The notes beneath the pieces are model-generated. The model saw only the letters and a program-made list of their open reading frames with translations. It searched no databases and had not been told where the DNA came from. This document shows positions 31,472-43,679 of a DNA stretch of 64,000 nucleotides, piece by piece. The stretch covers positions 18,189,491 through 18,253,490 of the forward strand of contig NW_022098072.1 of the NCBI RefSeq assembly GCF_002288925.2. The letters run 5' to 3'. This DNA comes from Delphinapterus leucas. Lineage: Eukaryota > Chordata > Mammalia > Artiodactyla > Monodontidae. The position numbers and the translations under genes are program-made. Positions within the stretch are counted from its first letter, which is position 1. Every line of letters starts with the position of its first letter.

Positions 31472-31978
31472 CAGTTTTGAAACTTCTTAGCCTCAAGATC
31501 CCTTTCTTTGCATTCTTAAAAATTATTAATGATGTCATATGTGTTTGTTCATATGGGTTATATCTAGCGATACTTTATTAGACATTAAAACTGAGAATTT
31601 AAAAGTATATATATTTGTTAATTCACTAAAAACAATAAAACTATTACGTTAGTATTAATAACATATTTAATTAATGTTCTAAATCTTTTACATGTTAATA
31701 TTAGTGGCAACTCTATTTCCCAAAAATTATCTTAGTGAGGAGAGGGCCATTGTTTCACATTTTTGGCAACTCTCTTTAAAGCAGGGCTTCATAAGTGACA
31801 GCAAGATTATCATATCCACTTGTGCATTCAGTCTGCTGTGATATCACCTGTCAGGTAGCCTCTGGAAAACTCCACTCTATACTCGTGGGAGAGTGAGAGC
31901 GATAAAAGCACATAATGCCTTAGCATTGTTAGGTAAATAGCTTTGACTCTGTGGAATCCCACACTTTGAGAACCACTG
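31472..31978 (+). mobile_element. hAT DNA transposon fossil (Tip100/Charlie-like), about 507 bp
   Basis: The left end CAGTTTTGAAACTTC and right end ACACTTTGAGAACCACTG are decayed inverted repeats of the CAGTGGTTCTCAAA type. Inside: CATATGGGTTATATCTAGCG, TTAATTCACTAAAAACAATA, GAGGGCCATTGTTTCACATT. The element at 43170-43677 is the same family in the opposite orientation. Flanking 8-mers no longer match. Confidence 0.7.
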
Positions 31979-31979
31979 C

Positions 31980-32795
31980 CTTGAGGAATGGCAATGGAAT
32001 CATCTCCAGGAAGGAACCAGGTCCCTGAATGGTTGGGCAGAGCACAGCCTTCTGCCAACCTGAAACACCCACCAAGCACTATATTAAAGAATCTGCTGGG
32101 GTGTCCATTATACAAATATTCTCCCACTATGACCTCAGGAGAGAGGCCTCCAGGACGCTGCTATTCCTTATACCACTCAGCCTACTTAGCCAGCCTACAA
32201 CCCAGATTCACGCCCTGGTCTCTCAGTGTCTGATTCCCTATTTTACTTCCAATGGCCACCACAGAGCCAGGGAGAGCCCCTCTCCTCCTCCCCAGGACCC
32301 ACCCCAAACTTCTTCATGTCTCAGAGTCAAGATCAAATACATCAAATACAATACCTAGCTCAGAAAGAGGAAGTATCCACACCTCCATCCCAAATTGAGA
32401 CCTTTCTCTCTGAGGTTTCATCCTCGGCCTCAGTTTTAAGCCCTCCTCGGAGTGACTGATAGCGGACATAAGCATTCCCCTTAAGATAGCCATCACCCTC
32501 ATCCACAGCGTGTGTTCTGGCCTTGAAGCCTGGAAAAGATAGCCTCTTAACAATTGACATTGATATATTACTCAAAGTCCCGATTACACAGTCTTTACCA
32601 CAGTCACCTTGTTAAATAGCCACAAAGATAAATAACAAGAGCATTGACAAGGGCAAGTTAGTGATATAGACTAACTGATTCTGTGCTATCAGACTACAGT
32701 GATGGGAGGGATAGAGTGATCTGTTCGTGTTTTTCATGACATCGAAGGAATTTAGTAGAGCCTGACTAACATTGGTGTAAAGAAATAACAGAATA
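31980..32795. other. No recognised gene or repeat
   Basis: Unclassified sequence. Overlapping frames on both strands at 31988-32575 have no domain; I do not call an exon. Confidence 0.5.
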
Positions 32796-32799
32796 GACC

Positions 32800-33020
32800 A
32801 GACCAGAGTACAATCCATGCCTGAGTTCATAATGAGTTCTGCCACTTACTAGCAATGACTTTGAGGAACTTACTTAAACTTTTGACTGCTCAGTTTCCTC
32901 ATCTGTAAAGTGAGAATAATAGTTTCTACCACATAGGATTATGAGGATTTAGTTGGTTAGTGTTTTTAAGGTACTTAGAACAGTGCCTGGGACATACTAG
33001 ATACTAAAAGTATTTGTTAA
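32800..33020 (+). mobile_element. MIR SINE
   Basis: 'GTTCTGCCACTTACTAGCAATGAC...CTCAGTTTCCTCATCTGTAAAG...TGAGGATTTAGTTGG...GAACAGTGCCTGGGACATAC' is a well-preserved MIR. Confidence 0.85.
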
Positions 33021-34045
33021 ACATGATATACAAAGTGTGCGTATGCGTGTGTATACTGGGTCATGATAAAAAGTTTGGAAAAACTCAAAGCTAGAGGAAG
33101 TAAGACATAAACTTAACTTCAGCAGACAGATAGGATATAGACAAGCAAAAGGAGTGTGTGTGCCAGGGGTGGGGTCAGGGTTAGGAGGCATGGAGTGTAG
33201 GGGTCTGGGGTTAAGTCTCTCCTCCCACAGTCTGGGAATTATCAAGGGAGGGGAGGAGAACATTAAGAGGGGAGAAAGTTGTTGTTTTACCTAATGTAGA
33301 ATTCTTTTGCATTCAATTCCCTTTATCAGGACCCAGATGTTTTAAAAATGATGCCAAGCTGTGATAAAAACAGATGTACATGCAGGAAATACAGCACATC
33401 TAGCCAGGAAGACTGTTGGGTAATTCAGTTTGTTAACGACAAGTATGGTGTAATAACCATGTGTAGGTAATCACTAAAATATATCCCCGACAATCATTTC
33501 TTATGGTTGTTATTGTTTTCAAATTTTTCATCTCTAAAAAAAAACCTCTTCAACCCACTTACCCATCTGGGTTGACAGCGAATTACAGTTAGTTATTTAA
33601 TCCCAAACTGACACAAGGAGGGGCGACAGTATGGACTGAAGATCTTCACTGCCTAAAAGTTGGAACTCAGCACAGAGAGGATGTCTGTGACTTCCCCTGA
33701 CCCACACAACAACGTTGCTAAGATCACTCTGAATTGGTTAAACCCATCTAATGTAGATCACTAGGCAGGATTCTAAACCTGACCATCTTGACATGAGTGT
33801 TCATATGATGACTCCTTATTTGTGTGACGCATAACCATCCAAAGCTGATCTGTTACTGAGCTGGGGATAACAAAGATAGAGGCTGGCTGCATCCAACTGC
33901 ACTTGATCTCAGCGCCCATGAAAGATCCATTCATTCAAATCAGTTCAAAAGGAAACCTGCAGGGAAATTCTGTACTGGTGATAACACTATGATTCAGAAT
34001 GAGAACTTAAGGAACCTGAAAAGACCATCATCAAGCAGACTGTCT
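33021..34045. other. No recognised gene or repeat
   Basis: Unclassified sequence. Confidence 0.5.
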
Positions 34046-34049
34046 TGAG

Positions 34050-34140
34050 GTAGGTAATGTATTATTATAATCCCCATTTTACAGATGAACCAACATAAAC
34101 CGAAAGAGATTAAGCAACTTGAATCATGAAATGAATAAAG
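34050..34140 (-). mobile_element. MIR fragment
   Basis: 'GTATTATTATAATCCCCATTTTACAGATGAACC' is the reverse-complemented MIR core. Confidence 0.65.
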
Positions 34141-34144
34141 GGCG

Positions 34145-35610
34145 AGGGAAATGTAGCGCCCACAGCCAAGCATCCCAGAGTGTTCCTGGTGCTGTGTTGC
34201 TTGGGGCTTTCCCCATCTTAGTTTCTATTATTCAAGAACATAGTTTTACAAATCACGTATCAGCTATATAAATAGGTACCTGACCTGAAAGAGATATGTG
34301 TCAATTACCTGTAGGGCTGGGTGGCCCGAATTACAGTCTATGTGACTGAATCCACTTGGCACGATGTGAGTATACACTCACTACACGTTTCACACATAAG
34401 CTAAACAATAACAAAAAATACTTTCCTTCAGATTGTCTGGTGACTCAGGCAGGGGACATCCACCAAACTCATGGTTAGGGAAGATGAACAACAGGTCTGT
34501 CAACATTATACTCCGTGGAGTGTCAGTCACAGCTTTTCATGGAGAAGCAAGTTGTTTTGGTTTTCTTAAATGACATATTTGCAAGTAGTTAGGAAGGGGT
34601 GTGCCTATTCAGATCTGTGACTAGGACACCAGGAAGGCTAGCATTAGTGTGAAACCCATGAGGCAATGACCTTAAGTACAGGTGGTTGCCAGGATGTCTA
34701 CTATTAGGATCAATGAGATACAGTCAGAAGCAATGTTGCAAAATGGCAGGATGAAAGGCCAGTTTCCCCCCACACAGTGCAAAGGCATGCTGTAAACACT
34801 CGCACGAACAAAACAGCCTTAGCAGCAACTGACAACCAGGAGAAAAATTAGAGGAGGTTTTCCACAACAAAGGAAGTATTGTTCTCCTGTGGTCACCCTT
34901 AAATTCATCCTTTGTTGAAGAAGACACTTAGGCTCCAAGAAAGAACTGTGGCATCCCACCCAGCAGTCTCCCTGTGGGCCAAGTGATGGAATAAATGGAT
35001 TTAGAGTGAACTGTTCCTTCTGAAACTGGAGATCCCACATTTTTAGTTCAATAGCAAAGCATTCTCCAAGAAACAACGAGGTCCAGTAGGCCAAGCCAGC
35101 AGCTGGTACGGCAGATGCGGGCAGAGTCGATTCTCTCCCAGAGGCTGGTACCCTGTCTGACCTGGGACAGGACAACTATCTCAGGTCTCCCATTTCCTAA
35201 TCTCCATAGTGGGGCTCCCCATGCTGGCATTTGGTGATGGTTATCACTACAGACAAGCACATAGCCCTTCCACGAGACTTCTTTTTCCAAGTTCTGGAAG
35301 CCAAAAACCTGTTTGCTAAGGGAAATCAAAAGCTTGCAAGAAAACACATACTGGTTGTGCAACAGACATAGATGGTGCCAGACAACTGTCTGGGTTCATG
35401 TAAAGTCAGAGGGGGAATTCCACAAACAGGGATAAGAGGGAATCTCGGTAAACCCTCCTGCTGCGGAGGCCTTCATCACCCTATGACTCCACAAATACTC
35501 TCTCTCTGCCCCACCCCTGCCACCCGTTGGGACATTAACCATCTCTGCCATGGCATTAAGGTGTGCCTGGTCTAATTCCTGCCTTCTCAGTATCAAAGTC
35601 CATGGCATTC
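34145..35610. other. No recognised gene or repeat
   Basis: Unclassified sequence. Minus-strand frames 34819-35175 and 35048-35362 overlap in different frames and match no family I know. Confidence 0.5.
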
Positions 35611-35614
35611 AAAA

Positions 35615-35830
35615 ACGTTTATTAATTCAACAATAATGTCTACTGAGCACCTCTTAAGTTCTTGTGGCCGAATGAGATGGGATGTACAAGAGTCATAATA
35701 TAATAATTTAGTCCACCTGAACAGCATGCTTGGCACTGAGGGTGTAAAAGTTGAATAAGACATGGCCCCAGGTTTCCAGGGGCTCACAATCTAGTGAGGA
35801 GCCTGACAGGTAAATAGATAGCACAAGGTC
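35615..35830 (-). mobile_element. L2 3' end remnant
   Basis: 'TTTATTAATTCAACAATAATG', 'CTACTGAGCACCTCTTAAGTT', 'GGGGCTCACAATCTAGTGAG' and 'CAGGTAAATAGATAGCACAAG' match the reverse-complemented L2 3' end. Confidence 0.65.
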
Positions 35831-35834
35831 AGAG

Positions 35835-37235
35835 GTCTACAGGAGGCAAGCAAGAGCCTGTAGAAGTCATGAGAAATTTCCTGCACTGCTAAGGTGTGTG
35901 TATGCCATTTCTCGTGCCTGTTCTTTAACTGGCAGAAATCCTCGAGAAGATCATGTTGTCTTCTGAGGGTCCCCGCCCCACACCCCCTGATCTGGTCAGG
36001 TAAGAATGAAAGAAAATAATTATAGGTGGGGTTCTGAGTGATATAATTCGGGGTGTAAGTTCAGTTAAGCTAGTAAAGCCCATCTGTGAAAAGAACTTCC
36101 TGTAAACAAGGCACCATGACTGTCTCCAACTCATGATGAATAAATGAAGTAATTTATCGCAACAGACACATCGCCTGAAAGAAAGTGGCTCACACAACAA
36201 TATGTCTTTTATTTTTCCTCTTCTGGGGTGCGGTTAGGTGACTTTCCCCTGGTTAAGGGACTTTCGGGTCTGGGTACATAAGGTTAAGTGCAATTGTAAA
36301 GTTGAAAGAACCCAGCCAGGAAGTATTTACGATTTGATAGGGAAAAAAAAAATCCCTTGATGTTACGAAACTAAAAAAAAAAAAAAAATACACACAGACT
36401 TGGTGAAAACATTTTTAGCTCATTGACTTACATTTTAAAACCTGTGATTATGTTTTAAGATATCTTATTGGGAAAGCATTTCCTAATACTTTCTTATTAA
36501 CAGATACTGTATAAAACACAATTACAATGAAAGATAACATGTTGCTTTACTTCCTCACCTCCTTTCCAATCTAGACTCTAGAGGACCCCATTGTTAAACA
36601 AAGGCCTATGAATATCGACGTGTTTGTTCCATTCTCCTCCTGAGCTTTGGGCTCCAGACCTTCCAATTCTACACAGATAAAGGTTCTTAAACTCTGTAAC
36701 GTGGTTTCCTTTGCTACGGTTTCTCCTTCTGCTTAGAATAATCAAACACTGCTTTCCTTCCCCCTCAGATTTTAATTGAGTAATTTAAAAATTAAATCTG
36801 AAAATTAGCTTCAAATTTAAACCTGAACTTGAAAATTCAAAGGAAAGTATTTGTGGTTTGAAATTCTCTCTAGAAGTGAAGGTAAGGCTGGGGGGAGACA
36901 GAGACCTGGGGGAGGAGGTGAATCCACCTTCCCCCGCCCCCAGTCTTCTCCCCAATCTTGCTTCTGTTATTAAGTTCACTAACGCTCCTTTTTGAAAAAA
37001 AAATTAGTTAATTACAGGTGACAGATTTATAGAAAATAATGACCAACAGTCCTTTCCGAATTAGGGCAGGAGTAAAAGGCAAGAGGGAGGATGGAAATTC
37101 CTCAATTTTGTTACTACTGACTCTCTACAGTTGCTTTATTGTGTGCTCTTGGCTTTTTTGCAAAAAAAAAAAAACAAAAAAAAAACCACAACATACTGAG
37201 AAAGGAACTAACTTTGGTAAAAAAATAAATGTGAG
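35835..37235. other. No recognised gene; A tracts at ~36341, 36373 and 37161-37185
   Basis: Unclassified sequence with several oligo-A runs and no recognisable SINE or LINE body attached to them. Confidence 0.5.
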
Positions 37236-37239
37236 AAAC

Positions 37240-37465
37240 TGGAAAATAATAACCACTAATACATTGTGTAGTGCTTACTCTGTACCAGACACTCTTCTAA
37301 GAATTTTATATTTATTAATGTACTTATATCTGGGAGCTTGAGTACACTATTAACCACATTTCACAGGTGAGGAGATGAGGCACAGAGAGGTTAAGGAGCT
37401 TACCAAGGGCACACAGCTATTAAGCTTATATTTGAAGTGAGGCAGGGCAGCTCCAGAATCTGTTT
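37240..37465 (-). mobile_element. MIR SINE
   Basis: 'GTGCTTACTCTGTACCAGACAC...TTTCACAGGTGAGGAGATGAGGC...GGTTAAGGAGCTTACCAAGG...CACAGCTATTAAG' is a well-preserved reverse-complemented MIR. Confidence 0.85.
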
Positions 37466-37749
37466 TAGTTTGTTTTGTTTTTTAACCATGAGGCAGCATG
37501 ACCTCTTTACACTTTAACCCCCGTTTGGCAAGAGCTTACGGAGCTGCCTACGCATAGTTGGATGAAGGGGAGGATGAGCAGGGTTGTTCACAGGAAGTTA
37601 AAACAGGGCGGGGCTGAGGGAGGGACCACCACCAGCTGAAGGGCAAAGGGGCTGCTCACAGATTGTCCGGGTTTCCCATTTAAAGAGTCTGGAAACAAAC
37701 CTGATTGGGAATATTTAGGGAACTCTGGAGGCAGAGCTTCTAAGGTCTT

Positions 37750-37928
37750 TTTTTTTTTGCGGTATGCGGGCCTCTCGCTGTTGTGGCCTCTCCCGTTGCG
37801 GAGCACAGGCTCCGGACGCGCAGGCTCAGCGGTCATGGCGCAGGCTCAGCGTGCCCCGGACTGGGGCACGAACCCGTGTCCCCTGCATCAGCAGGCGGAC
37901 TCTCAACCACTGTGCCACCAGGGAAGCC
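37750..37928 (-). mobile_element. CHR SINE with internal deletion and duplication
   Basis: Reverse-complemented SINE with a 10-bp duplication CTAAGGTCTT at 37740-37749 and 37929-37938. The middle is rearranged: GCGCAGGCTCAGCG occurs at 37818-37831 and again at 37838-37851. The segment normally reading ...CACGGGCCCAGCCGCTCC...GGGATCTTC is missing. Confidence 0.92.
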
Positions 37929-37939
37929 CTAAGGTCTTA

Positions 37940-38305
37940 CTTTTTTGAAGCTGGAGCCTCCCCAGAGAGTCTCCCTGTGGAGCAAGCCGCATGTAAGGAG
38001 GTGCTTCCAGCTCCAGGTTCCCAAGCTGCCCTCCTTCAGCTCCGAGCTGCAAGGGGAGACCTGAGCGTAACTGTTCCCACCCAGACTTGAGCTTTGGTCA
38101 ACAGACAGTTTCTCCCAGAGCAGCAGCCATATCAGAACCCACGCGGAGGCCCTATGCATCTCTTTTCACTCCATCTTTCTTTTATTATCGTCTTGGGAAC
38201 ACACCTTGTCCTTCTCCATCATAGAACAAGCAAACATCAGCCTTGGAAGGGGCTGGGTGATGGTCTAGCTGGGGGAGAGGAGCAGAGGAGATTCTGGCAT
38301 TGTTC
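37940..38305. other. No recognised gene or repeat
   Basis: GC-moderate unclassified spacer between two SINEs. Confidence 0.5.
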
Positions 38306-38319
38306 AAAAGGAGATGCGG

Positions 38320-38542
38320 GGGCTTCCCTGGTGGCGCAGTGGTTGAGAGTCAGCCTGCCGATGCAGGGGACACGGGTTCGTGCCCCGGTCCGGGAGGATC
38401 CCACATGCCGTGGAGCAGTTGGACCTGTGAGCCATGGCCGCTGAGCCTGCGCGTCTGGAGCCTGTGCTCCGCAACGGGAGAGGCCACAACAGTGAGAGGC
38501 CCGCATACTGCAAAAAAAAAAAAAAAAAAGAAGAAGAAGAAA
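38320..38542 (+). mobile_element. CHR SINE, cetacean GC-rich type
   Basis: GGGCTTCCCTGGTGGCGCAG head to AGGCCCGCATACTGC, followed by A(18) and an AAG-rich tail. Near-perfect 14-bp duplication AAAAGGAGATGCGG at 38306-38319 and AAAAGGAGATGTGG at 38543-38556. Several CpGs have become TG or CA, so it is older than the copy at 24401. Confidence 0.93.
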
Positions 38543-38589
38543 AAAAGGAGATGTGGATTTTTAAGAGGTTTAAAATTGATATGCTGGTC

Positions 38590-38710
38590 CCACTCCTTCA
38601 CTGCATAGCCAGGAGGCTGAGGCCTAGTGGGGTGAAATGACTTATAGGGGGGTCACTGGGCTAAAGGCCGGGGGAAACTAGGACCCAGACCTGGTGTCCT
38701 TGGATCTCAC
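38590..38710 (-). mobile_element. Possible MIR remnant
   Basis: 'AGGAGGCTGAGGCCTAGTGGGGTGAAATGACTTATAGG' resembles the reverse-complemented MIR 'GAAACTGAGGC...GGTTAAGTGACTTGCC'. Confidence 0.35.
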
Positions 38711-38714
38711 CACA

Positions 38715-39435
38715 GCTGTTCCCACCCCATGTTGAAGGCAGCACCTGGCTGTCACCCCGAGGTCTCTTCCTCAGACCGCCTCCTGGACTCCTCGAGAGAT
38801 GGTCACAGCTGAGGTTTCCACAGACCCTCTTCAGCCCTCACTCCCTGAGCCCAGACACCACCCTTTAACAGGTGATAGATGACAAGTTGCTGGCTTCACC
38901 TCTCCCACATGCCTATTTCCATACTCCTTTTCTGTCCCATCTCTAGAAAGATCCAGACACTGATCTTTCTCCTGGATTCTTCTTTCGCTGTCCTCTCCAT
39001 TTATCTTTTTTTTAATTTTTTGCAACCAACTCTTGTGAGGCCTGGGCCAGTGCACCTGCTTCTTCCCAGCCACGTTTTCCTGGCTTGCCTCTGGGGTTTC
39101 AGTCTCACATGTCCCTTCTCACTTGTCCACGAAGTAGCGGGAGGGCTGGGTGCTACCGCGGGGTCCCCGCTGGTGGCCAGCAAAGACCCCATGGGCTGCA
39201 TTCTGTACGTCACCAGTCGGCCCCCGAACACCTGGGTAGAGCAACTGAGTGACTATCTTAACGTCCACTGCCCGGGCTCCTACCTCACAAACCCAGATGG
39301 ATCCATATCGCGTGACCCCGATCTCCTCCCTACAGGGATGTTCAGCCACAGAGTTGCCTTCATGGTCTTGATTTCACTCCAAACCAGATGACAGCAACTC
39401 CTCTTTATTCAAGACTCTCTCCGTGGCAGGAATCT
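38715..39435. other. No recognised gene or repeat
   Basis: Holds the 170-codon open frame 38879-39391, one of the longest outside repeats. Its translation has hydrophobic stretches but no domain, and other frames are open across it. I treat it as chance. Confidence 0.45.
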
Positions 39436-39439
39436 CGAC

Positions 39440-39625
39440 AGCCCCTTTGCGTACATCGTGGCAAACTTCATGAGAAACCTGTGAGATATTATTATTCTCA
39501 CCATCCTGCCGATGAGGTAGCTGAGTTGTCTCCCTCAATGAGTCCTTCTCTCTCTCAGTTACTAAACGCTGAAGTTGGGGCTGAAACCCAGGTCTGTCGT
39601 GGACCCCATCCAAGCTCTTCCCACC
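39440..39625 (-). mobile_element. MIR remnant
   Basis: 'TATTATTATTCTCACCATCCTGCCGATGAGGTAGCTGAG...GAAGTTGGGGCTGAAACCCAGG' fits the reverse-complemented MIR. Confidence 0.45.
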
Positions 39626-39629
39626 ACAG

Positions 39630-41825
39630 CATCTTCACCTTTAACCCAGTGTTATGTCATTTTAATTTCAGGCATTTCACTGAAGAACCTTCTAGTGAAT
39701 TAACTGATCCCAATATTTCTACATGGGGCTCTGTTCTCTCTCCCCTTCAATGGCGTCTGGCCCTGCGTCTCGCTCTTGTGCTCCTCTGCCCTTCCCCAGC
39801 TGCAGGACTCGCCTTTCCCATGCTGGCTGGGCCCCCTTCTTGCCTCCTGGGGTCTCGGTAGGGGAAGTAATTAAAAGTGACAGAGGACAGGGAACTTCCT
39901 CCTCTGCTCTAGCTCTTCCCTCTCTCGCCACTCAAGTTTTGTTCACCCCAGGTACAGGGTCCTTCCAATTCTGCCTCTTCCCCTTCGAGCCTGAAATTCC
40001 AGCTCTTTCCTCAGGTGCTTCAGTGAAAAATCACTCCGGGGGACAACGGCTCTGTCTCTTGGGCAGCACACAATTTGCCTTCCTGCCTCCTGCTTTCCGT
40101 TCTGCTATCATCACATAATGTTTGCTGGGCAATTTGCTTTATAATTAAACCTCTCCCCTCCCTCCCAGGCCACTGACACCTTAGCTTGACTCTCAGAGTT
40201 CCAGCATGTTGGAAGGACCAGCAGGGCGAGCATCGTGCTTCCACCGGGACCAGGCTGAGTCTCTGCCAAAGCCACGAGATTGGTCAGGAACAGAACACCA
40301 AGCAGAATCTCAGCTTGAGCGGCGGGTGGTTTCTCTCAGAGTCCAACAGTTTATCCATTACACGAGAAGTTCTCAAACTTTGCTTCAGAAGTGGAGCTGA
40401 GGTGATTTTCCACTAAATTAGGATAACAGTGGTCTAAAAGTGGGGGACTAAAAGATAGTGGGTAGGCTTTGATCATTTTCATTTGTTTCTTTCACAATAT
40501 TTTTTAAAGTTTTAAAGATCCCTCCTACTACTATCTGAACAAAATAAATGAATAATTCATAACAAAGTATTATAATAAATATATCTAATTATTTGATCTA
40601 CTCAGGGTGGTTTTTTTTTTACTATTACGAAATAGTGTATACACATACAATAGAATTGCAGTTCCTGCTAATAAAATTACTACTTCCTAAAGTGGAATTT
40701 ATTACATCAAAATTTAATTTCATGATTTTCCCCTGGGAGCCCCTGGACCGAATTCCCTTACGGGAAGAGTGGCCGGGTGGGTGGGTAGGGGAGTGACTGA
40801 GTTTGCTTATTCCTCACTAGAATAATTCGAATGCAAGATTAGCCTTGGGCAGCGGTTTGGATCAGAGCACCTGCCCTGGTTGCCAGGGACATCGGAGCTT
40901 CCTCAGTGTTGCTAGGGAGGTTTGGAGCCAAGGGCAGGAGGAAGCCTTGCAGGTGAAGCCAAGGATGGGGAGAAGAGGCCAGAGCTGGCCGTGCCAAGAC
41001 TCACAGCTGCCCCCTTCTGCCTCCAGCTTTTTCTTTGCCTTTTGCCTTGTGTCTGTTCTTCTCTTTCTCCCACTAAGCTTTTCCAGATGGTGATTATATT
41101 CAGCTCCCACTCCTTGAAATGTGGGCAAGAGGCAGCACATGGCTGTGATGGGGAGAAGCCGGTACCTTGGCCACTACACTTTGGATTCTCCCACTCGCTT
41201 TCTAGGGTGCCAACACCTTTGGAACAGAAGTAGGGAGAAAGTATCAGTCGCCTGACCACGTCCGGGTATTTTGTGAGTCCAGCCCTTCAGTGAGTTCCAA
41301 AGACACTGAACACATTCGCAAAGTAAGCACCTCATCCAGCAGCGAACAGTGAAAAGGCAGAGGCACCAGAAGGGCTTCTCATTCAGGCTTCCACGGCTAG
41401 ATTCTCTCCTGTCCGACCGAAGTACTAAACTCCGTAGCAAACATACTCGATAGCAAACCGTCTCTTCCTCCGGGTATACAAAAAACGAGAAAGGTCGCCC
41501 ACTGATTTCAGTAGTGAAACTTTTGCTCATGGAAGGCCAGACGTGTGATGCAGTGGGCAGCACGCAGACAAGCAGGAAGCTCCGTGTCATCGAGTTACTT
41601 GGCCTTTACGAAGCTGGAAGTGGTGGCCCCTGACCTTGATGGGCAGTACACGCCCTCCTCGACAACATCGGCAAGTTCTTCTTGAAATTTTGAAGCGAGA
41701 TCTGCCAGGGATGCTGCCTCTTCTATAGGATGTAAGTGGGCAGCTGAAGTCCCTCTTCAGAGTAAGAGGAGAGCAAGGCTCCAATAGCAGCCGCAGGCAG
41801 ACACCAGAACAGGGCTGGGCCACTC
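39630..41825. other. No recognised gene or repeat
   Basis: A relatively GC-rich, apparently unique stretch. Frames up to 138 codons occur on both strands (39723-40118, 40912-41259, 41174-41590) but overlap one another and show no domain. If the window holds an unrecognised exon, this and 46.7-49.3 kb are the places to look. Confidence 0.4.
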
Positions 41826-41829
41826 GGGC

Positions 41830-41980
41830 GTGCTGAGAATTCCCTGGGACGACGCTTACGCCCTCTCTCCCAGCCCCATTCTGATTTAATTGATCTGGGT
41901 TGGGGGCCACAGCCTTGGGATTTTTGTAAACCAACCCAACTGATTGGAATGGGCAGCCAGGGTTGAGAACCACCTCTCTG
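41830..41980. mobile_element. hAT-Charlie (MER20/MER58-like) remnant
   Basis: The right end GGGCAGCCAGGGTTGAGAAC and internal 'CATTCTGATTTAATTGATCTGGG' are typical of this MITE class. Confidence 0.6.
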
Positions 41981-41984
41981 GTCA

Positions 41985-43025
41985 ACGGGATGACTGGCTC
42001 CCAGTCTCACTCAGAAGCATGGCGTCCCCTTTAAGAGCAAAAAACAAAAGAGGCTCTTTTCACTCATTTGGTGCCAGAGACCACGTCCCCCATACCTCAT
42101 TCTTTTGCACAAGCTCTCAATACAGGAAATGGTGCAGGTCCTAAGGAAGATGAAGCCTAGGTTCCCAAGAAGCCTGAGCTCAACCACTCACTGTGCTAGT
42201 ACCCAGTATGGGACACAAAAAACTTTCAGCCCAGAGACTCAGAGAGAGAAAGCCCACAGTCCCCAGGCAACTTACTTCATGTCTCTGGTCTCAGTGCCTT
42301 CTTCAGCCAAAGGATTTTTAAGCTCTTTGTAGCTAAATTTCATATTAAATGTATGAGTTGAAGCAAAGCAAGTCTGGTCAAGGCTTATGCTGGCAGAAAG
42401 TAAGATGAGAGCCAGTCCTGTTTTGATGCACCTCTGAAGGACATGTTCTGAGAGAAGGATAAGGGACTGGGGCACATTTCATTTTTTGCTCAGAGCCCTG
42501 AGTACACTATGGTAATATGGCTTCCTGAAAAAACCTGCTAAGCTCTTCCTGATGCAATTCTCTCGAGAAACTGCCTAAGAATATGGATTTCCGATGGTAG
42601 ATTTCAGGGCCTGGGCTCCAAGGTATGCTTGATTCACGTGCAAATCTGACCACACCTGCCATCTGTCACCAGGCAGGAAAGGGACGTGATGAAGTGGGAC
42701 CCAAAGCCCTAGGAATTCAAAATTTGCAAAAGTGAAATTGGCAGTTTGCCATCCTGTCTCTGCACATGGATCTCCTTTTCTGACTAATTTCTTTTGTAGA
42801 AAGAGTAATGAGCTTTATTACTAACACTGCCTCTATTACTAGCCCTAGGCAAATCATTAATAGTCAGCTCTATCACTTAACCATATTTCCAGTGCTTGAA
42901 CTTTTACTCCCTAAAAAACTCACAAGAGATAGATAGGCAGGCACATGTATATCTATTGCACATACGTGTGTGTGTGTGTGCGTGCATGTGTGTATTTAAA
43001 TTGAATACACGTCATGATCAAAATC
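41985..43025. other. No recognised gene; (GT)n at 42966-42994
   Basis: Unclassified sequence with a short interrupted GT tract near its right end. Confidence 0.5.
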
Positions 43026-43029
43026 AATA

Positions 43030-43140
43030 TCAGTCTTTCACTTTATTGAGGACCTATCATGGTCTCTGCATTCAAGTAGCTTGCAATTTAACTATGGCAG
43101 GGGGCGGGACCAGAAATGAATACAAAATAGCCATAAAACA
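43030..43140 (-). mobile_element. Possible L2 3' end fragment
   Basis: 'TTTATTGAGGACCTATCATGG...CATTCAAGTAGCTTGCAATTTA' resembles the reverse-complemented L2 end. Confidence 0.4.
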
Positions 43141-43169
43141 AGATAGATAGCCATGCATAGCATAAACTG

Positions 43170-43677
43170 TCAGTCCTCAAAGTGTGGTCCAGGGACCCTG
43201 AGGCTCTCTCAAGGAGTCCACCAGAGAAAACCTATTTCTGTGATAAGACTAAGAGGTTATTAACATTTTTCCACTCCCATTTCTCATGAGTGTACAATGG
43301 AGTTTTCTGGAAGCTACATGATCTGTGACATTGCAACAAACTGAATGCAGAAGCAGATAAGGAATCCAGCTTTCTTTTATTAAGCCAGAAATTCAAGAGG
43401 CTGGCAAAAATGAAAAAAGGCATGTCAGTCTTCTCATTAAATATTTTGGTTTTCAAACCTTGCGTATATTTTCAGTAAAAATATGCTGGTAATGTTAATA
43501 TGTAATGAGTTTATCATTGTTATTGTTAAACGAATTAATAAAGTTTTTAAAATTTTCTCAGTTTCAATTTTTAATAAAGTACATATCAGTAGATACAATC
43601 CACATTAACGAAAGCTTTCTGGGATCCTCAATGTGTGCTGTGTCAAGAGTCCTGAGACCAAAAGTTTGACACTTGCT
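43170..43677 (-). mobile_element. hAT DNA transposon fossil, same family as 31472-31978, inverted
   Basis: Left end 'CAGTCCTCAAAGTGTGGTCC', right end 'AGACCAAAAGTTTGACACTTG'. Internal phrases are the reverse complement of those in the other copy: AGTCTTCTCATTAAATATTT, ACGAATTAATAAAGTTTTTA, GATACAATCCACATTAACGA. Confidence 0.7.
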
Positions 43678-43679
43678 GG

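Noticed and set aside
38879..39391. 170-codon open frame in apparently unique DNA
   Set aside because: No domain, no clear splice or promoter context, and other frames are open on both strands over the same bases.
39388..39861. 157-codon open frame
   Set aside because: Begins in a MIR remnant, overlaps other open frames, no recognisable domain.
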